From: an uncultured Schlesneria sp.
GTDB lineage: Bacteria; Planctomycetota; Planctomycetia; Planctomycetales; Planctomycetaceae
DNA length: 44,143 nucleotides
NCBI GenBank assembly: GCA_903840265.1
Contig: CAIMFH010000139.1
Location: 1 to 44,143, forward strand
Direction: 5' to 3'
In this document: one piece after another, positions 8,683-17,071 of the stretch
Numbering within the stretch: position 1 is the stretch's first letter
Layout: each line of letters begins with the position of its first letter
Notes under the pieces: model-generated
Told to the model about the DNA's origin: nothing
What the model saw: the letters and a program-made list of their open reading frames with translations, nothing else
Database searches by the model: none
Position numbers and translations under genes: made by a program

Positions 8683-9738
8683 GTGGCATCCCAGATCAAT
8701 GTCGGTATGGATTTAGGCAGCTATAAGACGGCAGTGATGACATCCGAGGGGCGGCGCGCGGTGATGCCAACCGTGGTGGGACACCCCAAGGACGGAATCG
8801 CCCGTCGCTTGCTGAAGACTGACACCGTGTTCGGTGACGCGGCGATTTACAATCGCCATTCGCTGGAGATCATCCGACCCCTGGCATTTGGCCGGCTGAA
8901 ATTCGTGCCCTCAGATGTTCTCGATACGCACGAACAGGACGTCGCACGAATTCAACTGGAGTCACTTGAGAAGATTGTCGAGCATGCCTTCAGTCTGGTG
9001 GGGGTTCAGCGAGGAACTGCGGCTGCGGCAATGATTGGCGTTCCAGCAGTTGCAAGTTCTGAGTCAAAAGACCTGATTGTTCAGGTCGCTGAAAAGGTTT
9101 GCCATTCGGTAATGGTCGTGTCAGAGCCCTTTGCGGTCGCCTACGGACTGGATTGCCTGCACAATTCCCTGGTCATTGATATTGGTGCTGGAACAACGGA
9201 CATCTGCGCGCTGACAGGAGTATTTCCTCCCCCCGAGCATCAGCAGACGCTGACAATGGGAGGCGACGCGATTGACGCCGAACTCTTTAAACTTCTGCTG
9301 GCACAGTACCCGACCGCCATTTGCAGTCCCGAAATGTTGCGGAACCTCAAGGAGCGACATGGCAGCCTTGCAGAAGGGATTTCGCAGGTCGAATTGACCG
9401 TCGTGATCGAAGGGAAGCCGATAATTCTCAATGTTGCGCAGCAATTGCGTCAGGCGTGCCAATCCCTTGTGGAGCCCGTATTCAACGGAATCACAAAATG
9501 TCTTTCCATCTGGGACAGTGAAACACAAGATCGCTTGCTGCGAAATGTGATTCTCGCTGGTGGTGGAAGTCGGATGGGTGGACTCGATGGCGTGCTGGAA
9601 CGACGGCTTCAGGACTATTACGGTCTCGCTCGCGTGAGTTGCGTTGACGATCCCGTATTCTCGGGCGCTGCAGGCGCCCTGAAACTGGCGATGGAAATGC
9701 CTTCAGAGCACTGGACCATGGTCAGGAAGGCCGCTTGA
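8683..9738 (+). CDS. MamK-like bacterial actin
   Basis: Filament-forming ATPase of the actin/Hsp70 fold, about 351 residues. Visible motifs are phosphate-1 MDLGSYKTAV, a VVGHPKDGIARRLL segment, connect-1/phosphate-2 VIDIGAGTTDICALTG preceded by VVSEPFAVAYGLD, and the adenosine motif VILAGGGSRMGG. The combination VVGxPKDxIARxLL plus VSEPFxVxYGLDxLxN resembles MamK, the magnetosome-positioning actin, more than MreB or ParM; this comparison is from memory of the family. No other magnetosome gene is visible. GTG 8683 is chosen because AGGAG lies seven bases before it. It sits between tad genes and probably forms a filament linked to the pilus locus; this function is inferred. Confidence 0.88.
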   Translation: MASQINVGMDLGSYKTAVMTSEGRRAVMPTVVGHPKDGIARRLLKTDTVFGDAAIYNRHSLEIIRPLAFGRLKFVPSDVLDTHEQDVARIQLESLEKIVEHAFSLVGVQRGTAAAAMIGVPAVASSESKDLIVQVAEKVCHSVMVVSEPFAVAYGLDCLHNSLVIDIGAGTTDICALTGVFPPPEHQQTLTMGGDAIDAELFKLLLAQYPTAICSPEMLRNLKERHGSLAEGISQVELTVVIEGKPIILNVAQQLRQACQSLVEPVFNGITKCLSIWDSETQDRLLRNVILAGGGSRMGGLDGVLERRLQDYYGLARVSCVDDPVFSGAAGALKLAMEMPSEHWTMVRKAA

Positions 9739-9786
9739 ACAGCATTTTCGGTTGATTCGGATTTGTCCTCGGTGCGACTGCCCCAA

Positions 9787-9824
9787 CTGCTGCGGAAGGC
9801 TGACATGTCGGCATTCCGCAGCAG
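9787..9824. terminator. Bidirectional hairpin between convergent genes
   Basis: CTGCTGCGGAA at 9787-9797 and TTCCGCAGCAG at 9814-9824 form a perfect 11-bp stem with a 16-base loop. It lies between the end of the forward actin gene (9738) and the end of the reverse response regulator (9841), where a shared terminator is expected. No long T-run follows on either strand, so termination may be weak or the hairpin may act in mRNA stability. Confidence 0.6.
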
Positions 9825-9840
9825 CAAGGCAGAATTCAGG

Positions 9841-10305
9841 TCATGAATTCGATGCCTGTGTGCAATTGTCACCCCGACGTTGCATTCGAATCGCAAGTTC
9901 CTGCAGAATTCCATCCATACACTTGCCGTCAATCGGCTTTGTGACTTGCAGATCGAATCCCGATGAAATCGCCGACGCGACGGTCGCCGTGTCCAGCCAC
10001 CCGCTGATTGCCACCAGCATCACATCGCTGCAACTGCCGATCTGCCGCAAACGCCGTGCGACTTCATATCCATCGATAATTGGCATACAGACATCGATCA
10101 AAGCGAGGTCGGGCACTTCTTTACCGATGAACGCAATCGCTTCGGTACTGCTGACAATGTTGTAAACCTCATATCCCTGAATGCGCAATCTGAAAGCGAG
10201 GCTCTCGGCGACTCCCGGAAAATCGTCAACGACGACGATCTTGCCTTTCGAGATCTCAGAAGTCGGCAAACTTGGATGCCGACCGATGTCAGAATCGCTT
10301 GTCAT
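9841..10305 (-). CDS. Single-domain response regulator
   Basis: A 154-residue protein consisting of one receiver domain with a short N-terminal extension. Acidic pair D27-D28 (IVVVDDFPG), phospho-acceptor D71 in LALIDVCMP, S101 in VAISG and K123 in VTKPI are all in place, so it should be phosphorylatable. There is no output domain, so it must act through a partner protein. No kinase is adjacent. It lies in reverse orientation between the actin and the prepilin peptidase genes; a role in controlling the pilus module is plausible but not shown. Confidence 0.88.
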   Translation of the reverse strand: MTSDSDIGRHPSLPTSEISKGKIVVVDDFPGVAESLAFRLRIQGYEVYNIVSSTEAIAFIGKEVPDLALIDVCMPIIDGYEVARRLRQIGSCSDVMLVAISGWLDTATVASAISSGFDLQVTKPIDGKCMDGILQELAIRMQRRGDNCTQASNS

Positions 10306-10603
10306 TAATCCGTCTGCACCCGATTGAGAGAATCGAACCGCTCAAGTTCATCATGATACCAAATCGCAAACAATTTCCTTGCAAATCCTCCCATTTGTGT
10401 AATTCGCGACCGGGAGCGCTGGTTGTCGGGTTGTTGTTCTTCTCAACGTGTCCGTTCGCTCTTTCGTGATTGCGCGAACAATTGCGCTGTCACGCAATCG
10501 CCCGATTCGCGAGCTGAAACTGTCAGCATCTTCGGCGAATCGAAGGATATCTTCTATGTGAAGCTGACGATTCTAACCCCAATTGGAACGGAGTGCTGCC
10601 AAA

Positions 10604-11134
10604 ATGACGATCACGGGTATGGGACTTGCTCATGCAATCTGGTTCTGTGGTGTTGCCGGACTCGCAACAGTTGCCATGTTTACAGATATGAGTGCCAGAA
10701 AAATTCCTAATTGGCTGACAGTCCCGGGATTTCTCCTTGGGCTCTGCTTTCAAATAGTGGCGAATGGCGGACCGGGTGTTGTCGATGGGATGATGGGTTC
10801 TGGAATCGGAGCTTTTCTTCTGCTGCTGATGTGGCTTTGCGGAGGTGGCGGAGGCGGCGATGTCAAACTTATCGGATCGTTGGGAATCTGGCTCGGGGCA
10901 TGGCAAACAATTTGCGTTCTCACCTGCAGCACGTTCTTCATCGCGATAAGTACGCTCGTATTCCTGATCTACAAGCAATTCACAGTTCGCAGGACGGCGT
11001 CATTAAATGGACTACCAGTGACGAACCGCAGAGGTATCCCGCGAGTTCGACTGGTGATTCCATACGCCGTTCCAGTCGGGTTTGCCACGTGGATACTTTT
11101 GCTTGGGAATGGTCGATTTCAACTTCCGCTGTAA
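10604..11134 (+). CDS. Prepilin peptidase, TadV/CpaA type (A24 family)
   Basis: Inner-membrane aspartyl protease that cleaves Flp pilin and TadE-like leaders. Two catalytic aspartates are visible: one in TDMSARKIPN after the first helices, and one in GGGGGGDVKLIGSLG, the GxGD motif. About 176 residues with roughly five to six hydrophobic segments is the CpaA/TadV size, without the methyltransferase domain of PilD. ATG 10604 is preceded by GGAG at ten bases; an in-frame TTG at 10583 is less likely. It supplies the processing activity needed by the three prepilin-like proteins at 3.9-5.7 kb. Confidence 0.92.
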   Translation: MTITGMGLAHAIWFCGVAGLATVAMFTDMSARKIPNWLTVPGFLLGLCFQIVANGGPGVVDGMMGSGIGAFLLLLMWLCGGGGGGDVKLIGSLGIWLGAWQTICVLTCSTFFIAISTLVFLIYKQFTVRRTASLNGLPVTNRRGIPRVRLVIPYAVPVGFATWILLLGNGRFQLPL

Positions 11135-11294
11135 CTGTGGCCTGTTTTATGCAAAGTGGTGTTCAGCGCTCCGCGTGAAGATGGTTGGGCACACAGATGT
11201 GGATTACATCCCGGCACAACGACATTTGTGACTACCGTCCGCAAATCGATAACAAACTGACGGAATGAACTTAGAGCTACGTGAGGGACGCGGC

Positions 11295-11996
11295 GTGAAA
11301 TCAAACATTGCCAGGGCACTGATCGTCGATGACGATGTTGATACGCGGTCGGCCCTGAGAACATCGCTTGAGGAGCGAGGCTTCCGATGTGACGTTGTGG
11401 CTGACGGCAACACGGCGCTCCGTCGAATCGCACATCAGACCTATGATGTCATCGTGATCGAATTGCTTCTGCCGCTAACCGACGGTGGAGAGCTGGTCAT
11501 ATCAATATGTTCTCTGGAGCATTCGCCCGTCATCGCGGTTCATACCAGAGTTTTTGAGCGGGAAGTCTATCTGGGATTGCGAAACGAAGGGGTCGACGCA
11601 ATCTTCTTCAAACCGCACGACTGCACCATGATGGCGGACACACTTGTGGGATTGTTTGAGCGTCGGTCATCTGCTCAGGCTGGTGTCGGCCGAAGTCTGG
11701 CAATCACGAAACTTCGGAAAGGTGACGCTTGGATTCAGCGATCCCAGATCAGGGTTGAAGTATTTCGGTTCTCCATCATGATTCTGGCGACCGTGTTGCT
11801 CAGTCTCGGCTGGGGAAGTTCAATTGACTCCAGCACGGCGGCCGTTTGCAGGTTGTTCGGTCTGTGCGGCCTCGCCTTCTACTTTTGCCTGGAATTCGTG
11901 GCATATAGCCGCGACCTGCAACGTTCTTCGCTGATACGATGGGCGGCAGAACGGCGCCTTGCCGAGCACGTGGCGCTGAGCAAACAAGGCATTTGA
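11295..11996 (+). CDS. Pseudo-receiver (Asp to Glu) fused to two membrane helices
   Basis: About 233 residues. The first ~120 form a receiver domain (ALIVDDDVDTRSALRTSLEE) with the acidic triad, Thr in AVHTR and Lys in IFFKPHD. The phospho-acceptor aspartate is replaced by glutamate: DVIVIELLLP, codon GAA at 11460-11462. After a basic linker come two hydrophobic helices (VFRFSIMILATVLLSLGW and CRLFGLCGLAFYFCLEFVAY) and a short Arg-rich tail. A Glu at this site can mimic phosphorylation, so the domain may be locked on. GTG 11295 has GAGGGA six bases upstream; ATG 11265 is in frame but lacks one. It follows the prepilin peptidase, so it may localise or regulate pilus components at the membrane. 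Confidence 0.8.
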   Translation: MKSNIARALIVDDDVDTRSALRTSLEERGFRCDVVADGNTALRRIAHQTYDVIVIELLLPLTDGGELVISICSLEHSPVIAVHTRVFEREVYLGLRNEGVDAIFFKPHDCTMMADTLVGLFERRSSAQAGVGRSLAITKLRKGDAWIQRSQIRVEVFRFSIMILATVLLSLGWGSSIDSSTAAVCRLFGLCGLAFYFCLEFVAYSRDLQRSSLIRWAAERRLAEHVALSKQGI

Positions 11997-12086
11997 GCTC
12001 ATTCGGGCCTCCCCACTGAAGCGTCAGGACGACCACTCGTGCCTCAGATCGGTAGTCCGTGGCAGATCAGTGGCATTTGTAGGCAT

Positions 12087-12962
12087 TTAAGGCCCAGCCG
12101 GATTCGCGGTGGCGATTGCAATGGCAGAAAACAGTTCTGATGTCAGGATGGGCTTGGCGACATAACCATCCATACCCGCTCCCAGGCACTTCTCGCGATC
12201 CTCTTTTAATGCATGCGCCGTCATGGCAACAATCGGAATCCGCCGATTCATGCCGATTTCCTGTTTCCGGATCCGTGCCGTGGCTTCGAGCCCATCCATG
12301 ACGGGCATCTGTATGTCCATCAGCACCAGATCGAAGTTTCCGCTCCAGACGTGATCGAATGCTTCCTGACCGTTGTCGGCGATCACGACCTGATGCCCGG
12401 CTTTCTGCAGGATTCGCGAGGCCAGGAACTGATTGACGAGATTGTCTTCGGCAACCAAGATCCGGAGCCCCTGCGTCGGTTTCAAATTCGTCGTCGGCAC
12501 GGGAGTATGTACTTGTTGGGCATCCGTTTCGGTCCGTGTGCCAAAACGGCCCGTGAAGTGAAACTGACTTCCGGAACCTGGTTGGCTTTCGAACCAGATC
12601 CGCCCTCCCATCATTTCCACCAGCCGTGCAGAAATTGCCAGCCCCAGCCCCGTCCCCCCGAACCGGCGAGTCATCGAACTATCGGCCTGGACAAACGGAC
12701 GGAACAGGATCGATTGCTTGTCAACGGGGATACCGATGCCGGTGTCAGTGATCGAAAACCGCAGAGTCACCGACTGCTCAGAACGCTCTTCCATCTGGAC
12801 CAGAACCGAAATCTTTCCAATTGCGGTGAACTTCACCGCATTCCCGACAAGATTGATGACGATCTGCCCCAGCCGGAGAGAGTCGCCAATTAGATTGTCA
12901 GGGACATCGGGCTGGACCTCGAAACACAGTTCGAGCCCTTTTTCGTGAGCCTGCAGTGCCAA
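12087..12962 (-). pseudogene. Hybrid histidine kinase, 3' part only (ATPase + receiver)
   Basis: The frame begins inside a hybrid kinase. Residues 1-150 are a HATPase domain (N box QIVINLVGNAVKFT, G1 DTGIGIP, G2 FGGTGLGLAI). Residues ~165-285 are a receiver with phospho-acceptor Asp in VLMDIQMPVMDG and Lys in VAKPI. The phospho-accepting His domain and the sensor region that should precede it are missing. Homology-like sequence (...GTLALQAHEKGLELCF) stops near 12,990, where a forward kinase, itself 5'-truncated, begins. No ATG start exists at the 5' end (only TTG 12962). I read it as a fragment left by a rearrangement; a functional ATPase-receiver protein is possible but unlikely. Confidence 0.75.
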
Positions 12963-13003
12963 AGTGCCAATGGTCTTACCATGTTTCCGCAGCCAAGTCT
13001 GCC

Positions 13004-14578
13004 ATGGTGCAGCATGTGCGTACTCTGGCTGACGTCCTTGGCGGGAATTGTGTTGCTGCCCTGACCTTCGATGACCCCAAGGCTGCCAATGAAGTTCTGG
13101 CTTCGTTGCGTTTTGAACGAATCATTCAGGACGCAGTTGTCTCCGACCACACGGGTAAGAACTTTGCGGCCTATAATCACGACGGTCAGGCTACTGTGCC
13201 GCTGCCGCCGGAGGTCGGTGCAGAGCCAGGGCACCGTTTTGAGACCGACGGGACTTTGCAGATTGTCGCTCCGATCTATGACAACAATGAGCGGATCGGA
13301 ACAGTCGTTCTGAAAGCGGGGATGACACAGGTCACCGCGCGCTTTCACCAGCAGTTGTTGACCGCGCTGGTTGTCCTGTTGGGGTCAATCATGCTGTCCT
13401 TCGTCTTTTCATCGATTCTGCAGAAGTTTGTGTCGGTGCCAATTATGAAACTGGCCGCGACAGCCGAACACATTTCCGCGAACCATGATTTCTCGATCCG
13501 CGTCGAACGTGTGGCAAACGACGAGATTGGGTCGCTGTATACCGCTTTCAACCGCATGCTCGACCAGATTGAATCCAGCGCGGTCGAACTGAAACGCTCG
13601 CACGACGATCTGGAGTTGCGAGTCGAAGATCGAACTTCGCGTCTTTCCGAGGCCAATGAAACGCTCAGCCATGAGGTGGTCGAACGCAAGAAGGCTGAAA
13701 ACGAGCTCCGCGAACTGCAGGCCCGGAGCATCGAGTCGGCGCGCCGCGCCGGGATGGCCGAAATCGCCACCAGCGTGTTGCACAACGTTGGCAATGTCCT
13801 CAACAGCGTCAACGTGGCTGCCGCCCTGATCCGCGACAAGCTGAAGTCGTCGGGCGTGGCTGATCTGAAGAATGCCACGGAACTGCTGAGCCAGCACCTG
13901 GAGGATGTCGGTGAATTCATTTCCAGTCATCGGCAGGGGAAACAGCTGCCGCGATTTTTGATCCAGCTGAGCCAGAAGATGTCGGCGGACGAGGTCTTGA
14001 TCGGAATGGAAATCAAAACGCTTACGGAGAACATTGAACATATCAAGGGAATCGTTTCATTGCAGCAATCCTACGCCGGTATTTCTGGTATGATTGAGCA
14101 GTTGTCATTGGCAGAGTTGGTCGAAGACGCGGTCAAGATTAATTCACAATCGATCTCGCGTCACAAGATCGAGTTGGTTCGTGAATTCGAGGACTTGCCC
14201 CCGCTGCAGACGGAGAAACAGAAGGTGTTGCAGATCCTGGTCAATCTGATCAGCAATGCCAAATATGCAATCGCCGCCGTAGAGCAGTCGTCGCGGCGCA
14301 TTACATTGCGAGTTTCGCGGGCCGCCACAGATCGAGTTTGTGTCGAAGTGATTGATAACGGAATCGGCATCCCTCCGGAAAATGTGACACGCATTTTTTC
14401 GCACGGATTCACGACGCGCCGGGACGGCCACGGCTTCGGACTACACAGCGCCGCCAATCTGGCTCGCGAACTTGGCGGTGCTCTCACAGCCCGCAGCGCC
14501 GGGCTTGGTCAAGGGGCCGCATTTACGCTCGAGTTGCCGTTCAAAACGGGCCGCGCTTCGACAACAGGGAATAACTAA
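13004..14578 (+). CDS. Sensor histidine kinase, N-terminally truncated
   Basis: About 524 residues. The start keeps most of a periplasmic CHASE8-like sensor (RTLADVLGGNCVAALTFDDP). It then has one membrane helix (LTALVVLLGSIMLSFVFSS), HAMP (VPIMKLAATAEHI...), a coiled coil (RVEDRTSRLSEANETLSHE), the His box TSVLHNVGNVLNSVNV, and a HATPase with N box ILVNLISNAKYAI, DNGIGIP and HGFGLHSAANLA. Family members carry a first membrane helix before CHASE8; here only ~10 foreign-looking residues precede it, and the sequence turns into the reverse-strand kinase fragment. ATG 13004 has no ribosome binding site; GTG 12956 would be inside the antisense fragment. The catalytic half is intact, but membrane topology and expression are doubtful. 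Confidence 0.75.
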   Translation: MVQHVRTLADVLGGNCVAALTFDDPKAANEVLASLRFERIIQDAVVSDHTGKNFAAYNHDGQATVPLPPEVGAEPGHRFETDGTLQIVAPIYDNNERIGTVVLKAGMTQVTARFHQQLLTALVVLLGSIMLSFVFSSILQKFVSVPIMKLAATAEHISANHDFSIRVERVANDEIGSLYTAFNRMLDQIESSAVELKRSHDDLELRVEDRTSRLSEANETLSHEVVERKKAENELRELQARSIESARRAGMAEIATSVLHNVGNVLNSVNVAAALIRDKLKSSGVADLKNATELLSQHLEDVGEFISSHRQGKQLPRFLIQLSQKMSADEVLIGMEIKTLTENIEHIKGIVSLQQSYAGISGMIEQLSLAELVEDAVKINSQSISRHKIELVREFEDLPPLQTEKQKVLQILVNLISNAKYAIAAVEQSSRRITLRVSRAATDRVCVEVIDNGIGIPPENVTRIFSHGFTTRRDGHGFGLHSAANLARELGGALTARSAGLGQGAAFTLELPFKTGRASTTGNN

Positions 14579-14909
14579 ATCCCCCCCCCGTTGTGGGATT
14601 GGACAGTTGTCCACCTGATCCCAGAAATCAATTGCCTTCATACTGTTCCTGGTGTTTTCTCAATTGAATCGCCTGTTAGTGGCCCAATCAGCGTGCGACA
14701 CGTGCGAAGTCCAATTGGCACCAAGCCTCACATTTCTCATTTTTAATTGCAAATTCTCAATGCGTTCCCAGATTTTGTGGCATTTTTGTGGCGTCGCCGA
14801 TCACGCAGACGAATCTAAGACAATACGCTCGACTTGACGTCCTCCAGAAATGCCCTATATTTCAAGCGTTGTGCACACAACGGGCAGGCAATCAGTCGTC
14901 GGCTCAGAG

Positions 14910-14925
14910 AATCCCTCCCTCTCCG
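14910..14925 (+). other. tRNA-Ser-like 3' fragment, candidate attachment site
   Basis: AATCCCTCCCTCTCCG fits the 3' end of many bacterial tRNA-Ser genes: end of the T loop (AAT), T-stem strand CCCTC, acceptor strand CCTCTCC and discriminator G. The matching 5' acceptor strand GGAGAGG and the D and anticodon arms are not found in the preceding 100 bases, so this is not a complete tRNA. Such 3' fragments mark one end of elements integrated into tRNA genes, and a tyrosine integrase lies about 1 kb to the right. At 16 bases, chance similarity cannot be excluded. Confidence 0.35.
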
Positions 14926-14936
14926 TATCCAATGTG

Positions 14937-14985
14937 AACCCTTCCGTAACTGCTTACCAAATAGCATGTTGCGGAAGGGTTTTTC
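14937..14985 (+). terminator. Strong Rho-independent terminator
   Basis: AACCCTTCCGTAAC at 14937-14950 pairs with GTTGCGGAAGGGTT at 14968-14981: ten perfect pairs followed by four more with one G-T wobble. It is directly followed by TTTTC. The loop is 17 bases. There is no gene immediately upstream in the same direction other than the tRNA-like fragment ending 11 bases earlier, so it probably once terminated that tRNA gene, or serves read-through from the kinase. Confidence 0.75.
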
Positions 14986-15300
14986 ATTGGCACAGTTCTC
15001 TGTGACAAGACTGTGTCAATCGATGGCCCTGCCGCAGGACCTGGACAGCACGATCGCATGGATTGGGAGAGTGATTTGTCATCGCATTCATTTCGACTCA
15101 GACCTGTCGACCTTCGTCCGACATCCCCGGAAACTGCGGACCAAATTTGAAATCAGGCAGGCAGCGATCCGCGGACTGACCTGCCCGATACGAAAGCTAG
15201 CTGGCGGCGAGCCCAGCTGTAAAGTCCAATTGCGGTTCGTCGCTTTATCTTGTCCTTTCCAGAGACGAGCAATCACCCCTGGTAAGGGCCTTCCACTGTC

Positions 15301-15678
15301 TCACATGCCAACGCCATCGTGGAGCGAGAGCACTCGCGTGTCGTATTCCCCGGCCAGAGCGAGGAGTTCAGTGACTTCGCTGCCACGTCCCAAGCGAGTC
15401 ACATCCTCCATCGCGATGAGATCGACAGCTCCCGTACGGATCAGCGCCACCGTCTCCACGAATGCACCTCGAGTCGCAAGCCCGGCACTCTGGATCAAGT
15501 CGATCAAGTGACAATCGATGGGCCCATGGTAGTTGTCAGCGATCACGTCCTTGACACGATTCGCTTGCTCGCCCAAGTAAGGCACCCCGTGACAATTACT
15601 GGTTCGAGAGACCACACCGACCACCAGGGTATGACCATTTCGCGGAGCCAGCGTTCGAAAAACTTCGTCAATCAACAT
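15301..15678 (-). pseudogene. Serine recombinase (resolvase), catalytic domain only
   Basis: The 125 residues correspond to a resolvase/invertase N-terminal domain: putative nucleophile Ser in VVGVVSRTS, then IDLIQSAGLATRGAFVETVA and MEDVTRLGRGSEV, equivalent to the DRLSRLGR motif of the family. The sequence stops at LSLHDGVGM, just where family members continue into the long E helix and DNA-binding domain, so the C-terminal part is missing. The start is good: ATG 15678 with AAAGGAA nine bases before. Beyond the stop the same frame stays open but has no resemblance to a recombinase, so truncation by rearrangement is more likely than a point mutation. Confidence 0.7.
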
Positions 15679-15859
15679 CTCACACGTTCCTTTCGGCTTG
15701 ACGGTTGGACCGCCGAATCCAGAATTGCCGCTGAGTCTGCGCCAGATGGACTCCTCTCTCGGCGTGAAACATGGATTCGGCTCAACCCCCAGCTCCCTCG
15801 CGGATCAATCATGGGATCAGTTGCGCCGGTGACCCGCAAACGGGCGCATCTGAAGGGAT

Positions 15860-17071
15860 TCATTCGTTGATGACGGCGGAGAAATCGACTTTCGCCATTG
15901 CAGTTTGAGAGGCGGCATCATGCAGGTGGTAGTAGCGTTTGATCATTTTGCTGCTGCGATGGCCGAGCCAGGACATCAATGTTTGTTCGGGAGTATTTGA
16001 ATTAGCGCAGATCGAACAAAAGACGTGACGGAAGCTATGCACGCGACCATCCGCAAATCCCAGCGCCTCACCCGGCCGGGTGGGGAATTGGCTTTTCAGC
16101 GGCGTGAGGACATCACGGATGAGTGCTGTGCGCACTCGGTCTGGCTTAAGTCGGCCACCGCCCGAGCCATGGAACACATATCCATCTTGGCTGCGAGGGA
16201 TACTTTTCAAGATCGGAAGGAGTTCGGATCGGATCGGGAAGTGTCGACTGCGTCGCCCCTTAAGTTCGCGAGCGTTTCCGGCTTTCCGGCGAGCGGCGCT
16301 GTGGCGCTCGTCGATCAGCCGGATTCGCTTGTCCGTGGCGTCGAGTTCAAGGTCGGTCCATCGCAACGTCGCCAGTTCCGAAATGCGCATGCCCGTATAA
16401 ACCAGGGTCGAGAGGACAACGTGCAGCCACTTCAAATCCTGCGTGGTCTGGCAATGATGCAGCATGGCTCCGACTTCGGCCGGCGTGTAGCAATAGGTGT
16501 CGGACTCGTCTGGTTTGGTGAGTGACAATTTGAAAGAAGCGGACGCCGGCAGATGACCTTCCTCGACCAAATACTTGACCATCTGCTTGATCGTTGTTAG
16601 CTCGAGATAGACGGTCGCATAGGCGTAAGCTTCTTCATCGAGCCAGCCTCCATACTGCAAGACCCGAGCTTTGTTGATCTGCCCGAATTGCGTCACGTTT
16701 CGTTTGCGACAGAATTCGATGAACTTGTCTCGGACAGGTTTATAGCGCTTAGGGGTCCGGAATCTGATTCCACGAATGGCTTGACGACCTTCCACGGAGG
16801 CCAAATACAAATTCCAACCCTCGACCAGAGACAATGTCGACGCTTGCAGATCAAGAATGGACCGGTCCTCGATTCCGTTCTCAACAGCCTTCACACGGTC
16901 CAGTTGAGAGAGTGATTGCAGCGCTGCTTCTCGGGTATCGACGGCCAGCGAATAACGTCCCAGTTTCGTAGGATTGGAACGGCCGTCCGCGTAGTAGACG
17001 CCGCTTCTGATTGTGAGGATCCAGCGGTAATACACACACTGTACTTCATCGTTCTTTCTTTGCTTGGGCAT
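15860..17071 (-). CDS. Tyrosine integrase
   Basis: Site-specific recombinase of 403 residues. An N-terminal basic region and SAM-like core-binding domain ([20 protein letters not shown]) precede the catalytic domain with all expected residues: Arg in [14 protein letters not shown], Lys in [14 protein letters not shown], His-x-x-Arg in [10 protein letters not shown], His in WLGHRSS and nucleophile Tyr in [12 protein letters not shown] 17071 follows AAAGGAG at ideal spacing. Its 5' end overlaps the preceding HTH gene by 26 bases, the usual xis-int arrangement of an integrative element. It appears intact and could be active. Confidence 0.92.
   Translation of the reverse strand: MPKQRKNDEVQCVYYRWILTIRSGVYYADGRSNPTKLGRYSLAVDTREAALQSLSQLDRVKAVENGIEDRSILDLQASTLSLVEGWNLYLASVEGRQAIRGIRFRTPKRYKPVRDKFIEFCRKRNVTQFGQINKARVLQYGGWLDEEAYAYATVYLELTTIKQMVKYLVEEGHLPASASFKLSLTKPDESDTYCYTPAEVGAMLHHCQTTQDLKWLHVVLSTLVYTGMRISELATLRWTDLELDATDKRIRLIDERHSAARRKAGNARELKGRRSRHFPIRSELLPILKSIPRSQDGYVFHGSGGGRLKPDRVRTALIRDVLTPLKSQFPTRPGEALGFADGRVHSFRHVFCSICANSNTPEQTLMSWLGHRSSKMIKRYYHLHDAASQTAMAKVDFSAVINE

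Larger units (their letters stand above)
14579..15300. other. Gene-poor stretch between the truncated kinase and truncated recombinase
   Basis: No protein-like frame is convincing here. A run of nine C (14581-14589) follows the kinase stop. The stretch holds a tRNA-Ser-like 3' fragment at 14910-14925 and a strong terminator hairpin at 14937-14985, described separately. The reverse frame left of the serine recombinase stop (down to about 15088) continues in register with it but shows no recombinase homology. Confidence 0.5.

Noticed and set aside
12213-12893. Forward 226-residue frame
   Set aside because: Exact antisense of the hybrid-kinase ATPase/receiver fragment, whose domains are unmistakable.
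14834-15511. Forward 225-residue frame covering the tRNA-like fragment
   Set aside because: Runs through a strong terminator and antisense to the serine recombinase; product has no domain.
15319-15870. Forward 183-residue frame
   Set aside because: Antisense to the serine recombinase, which has recognisable motifs and a good ribosome binding site.
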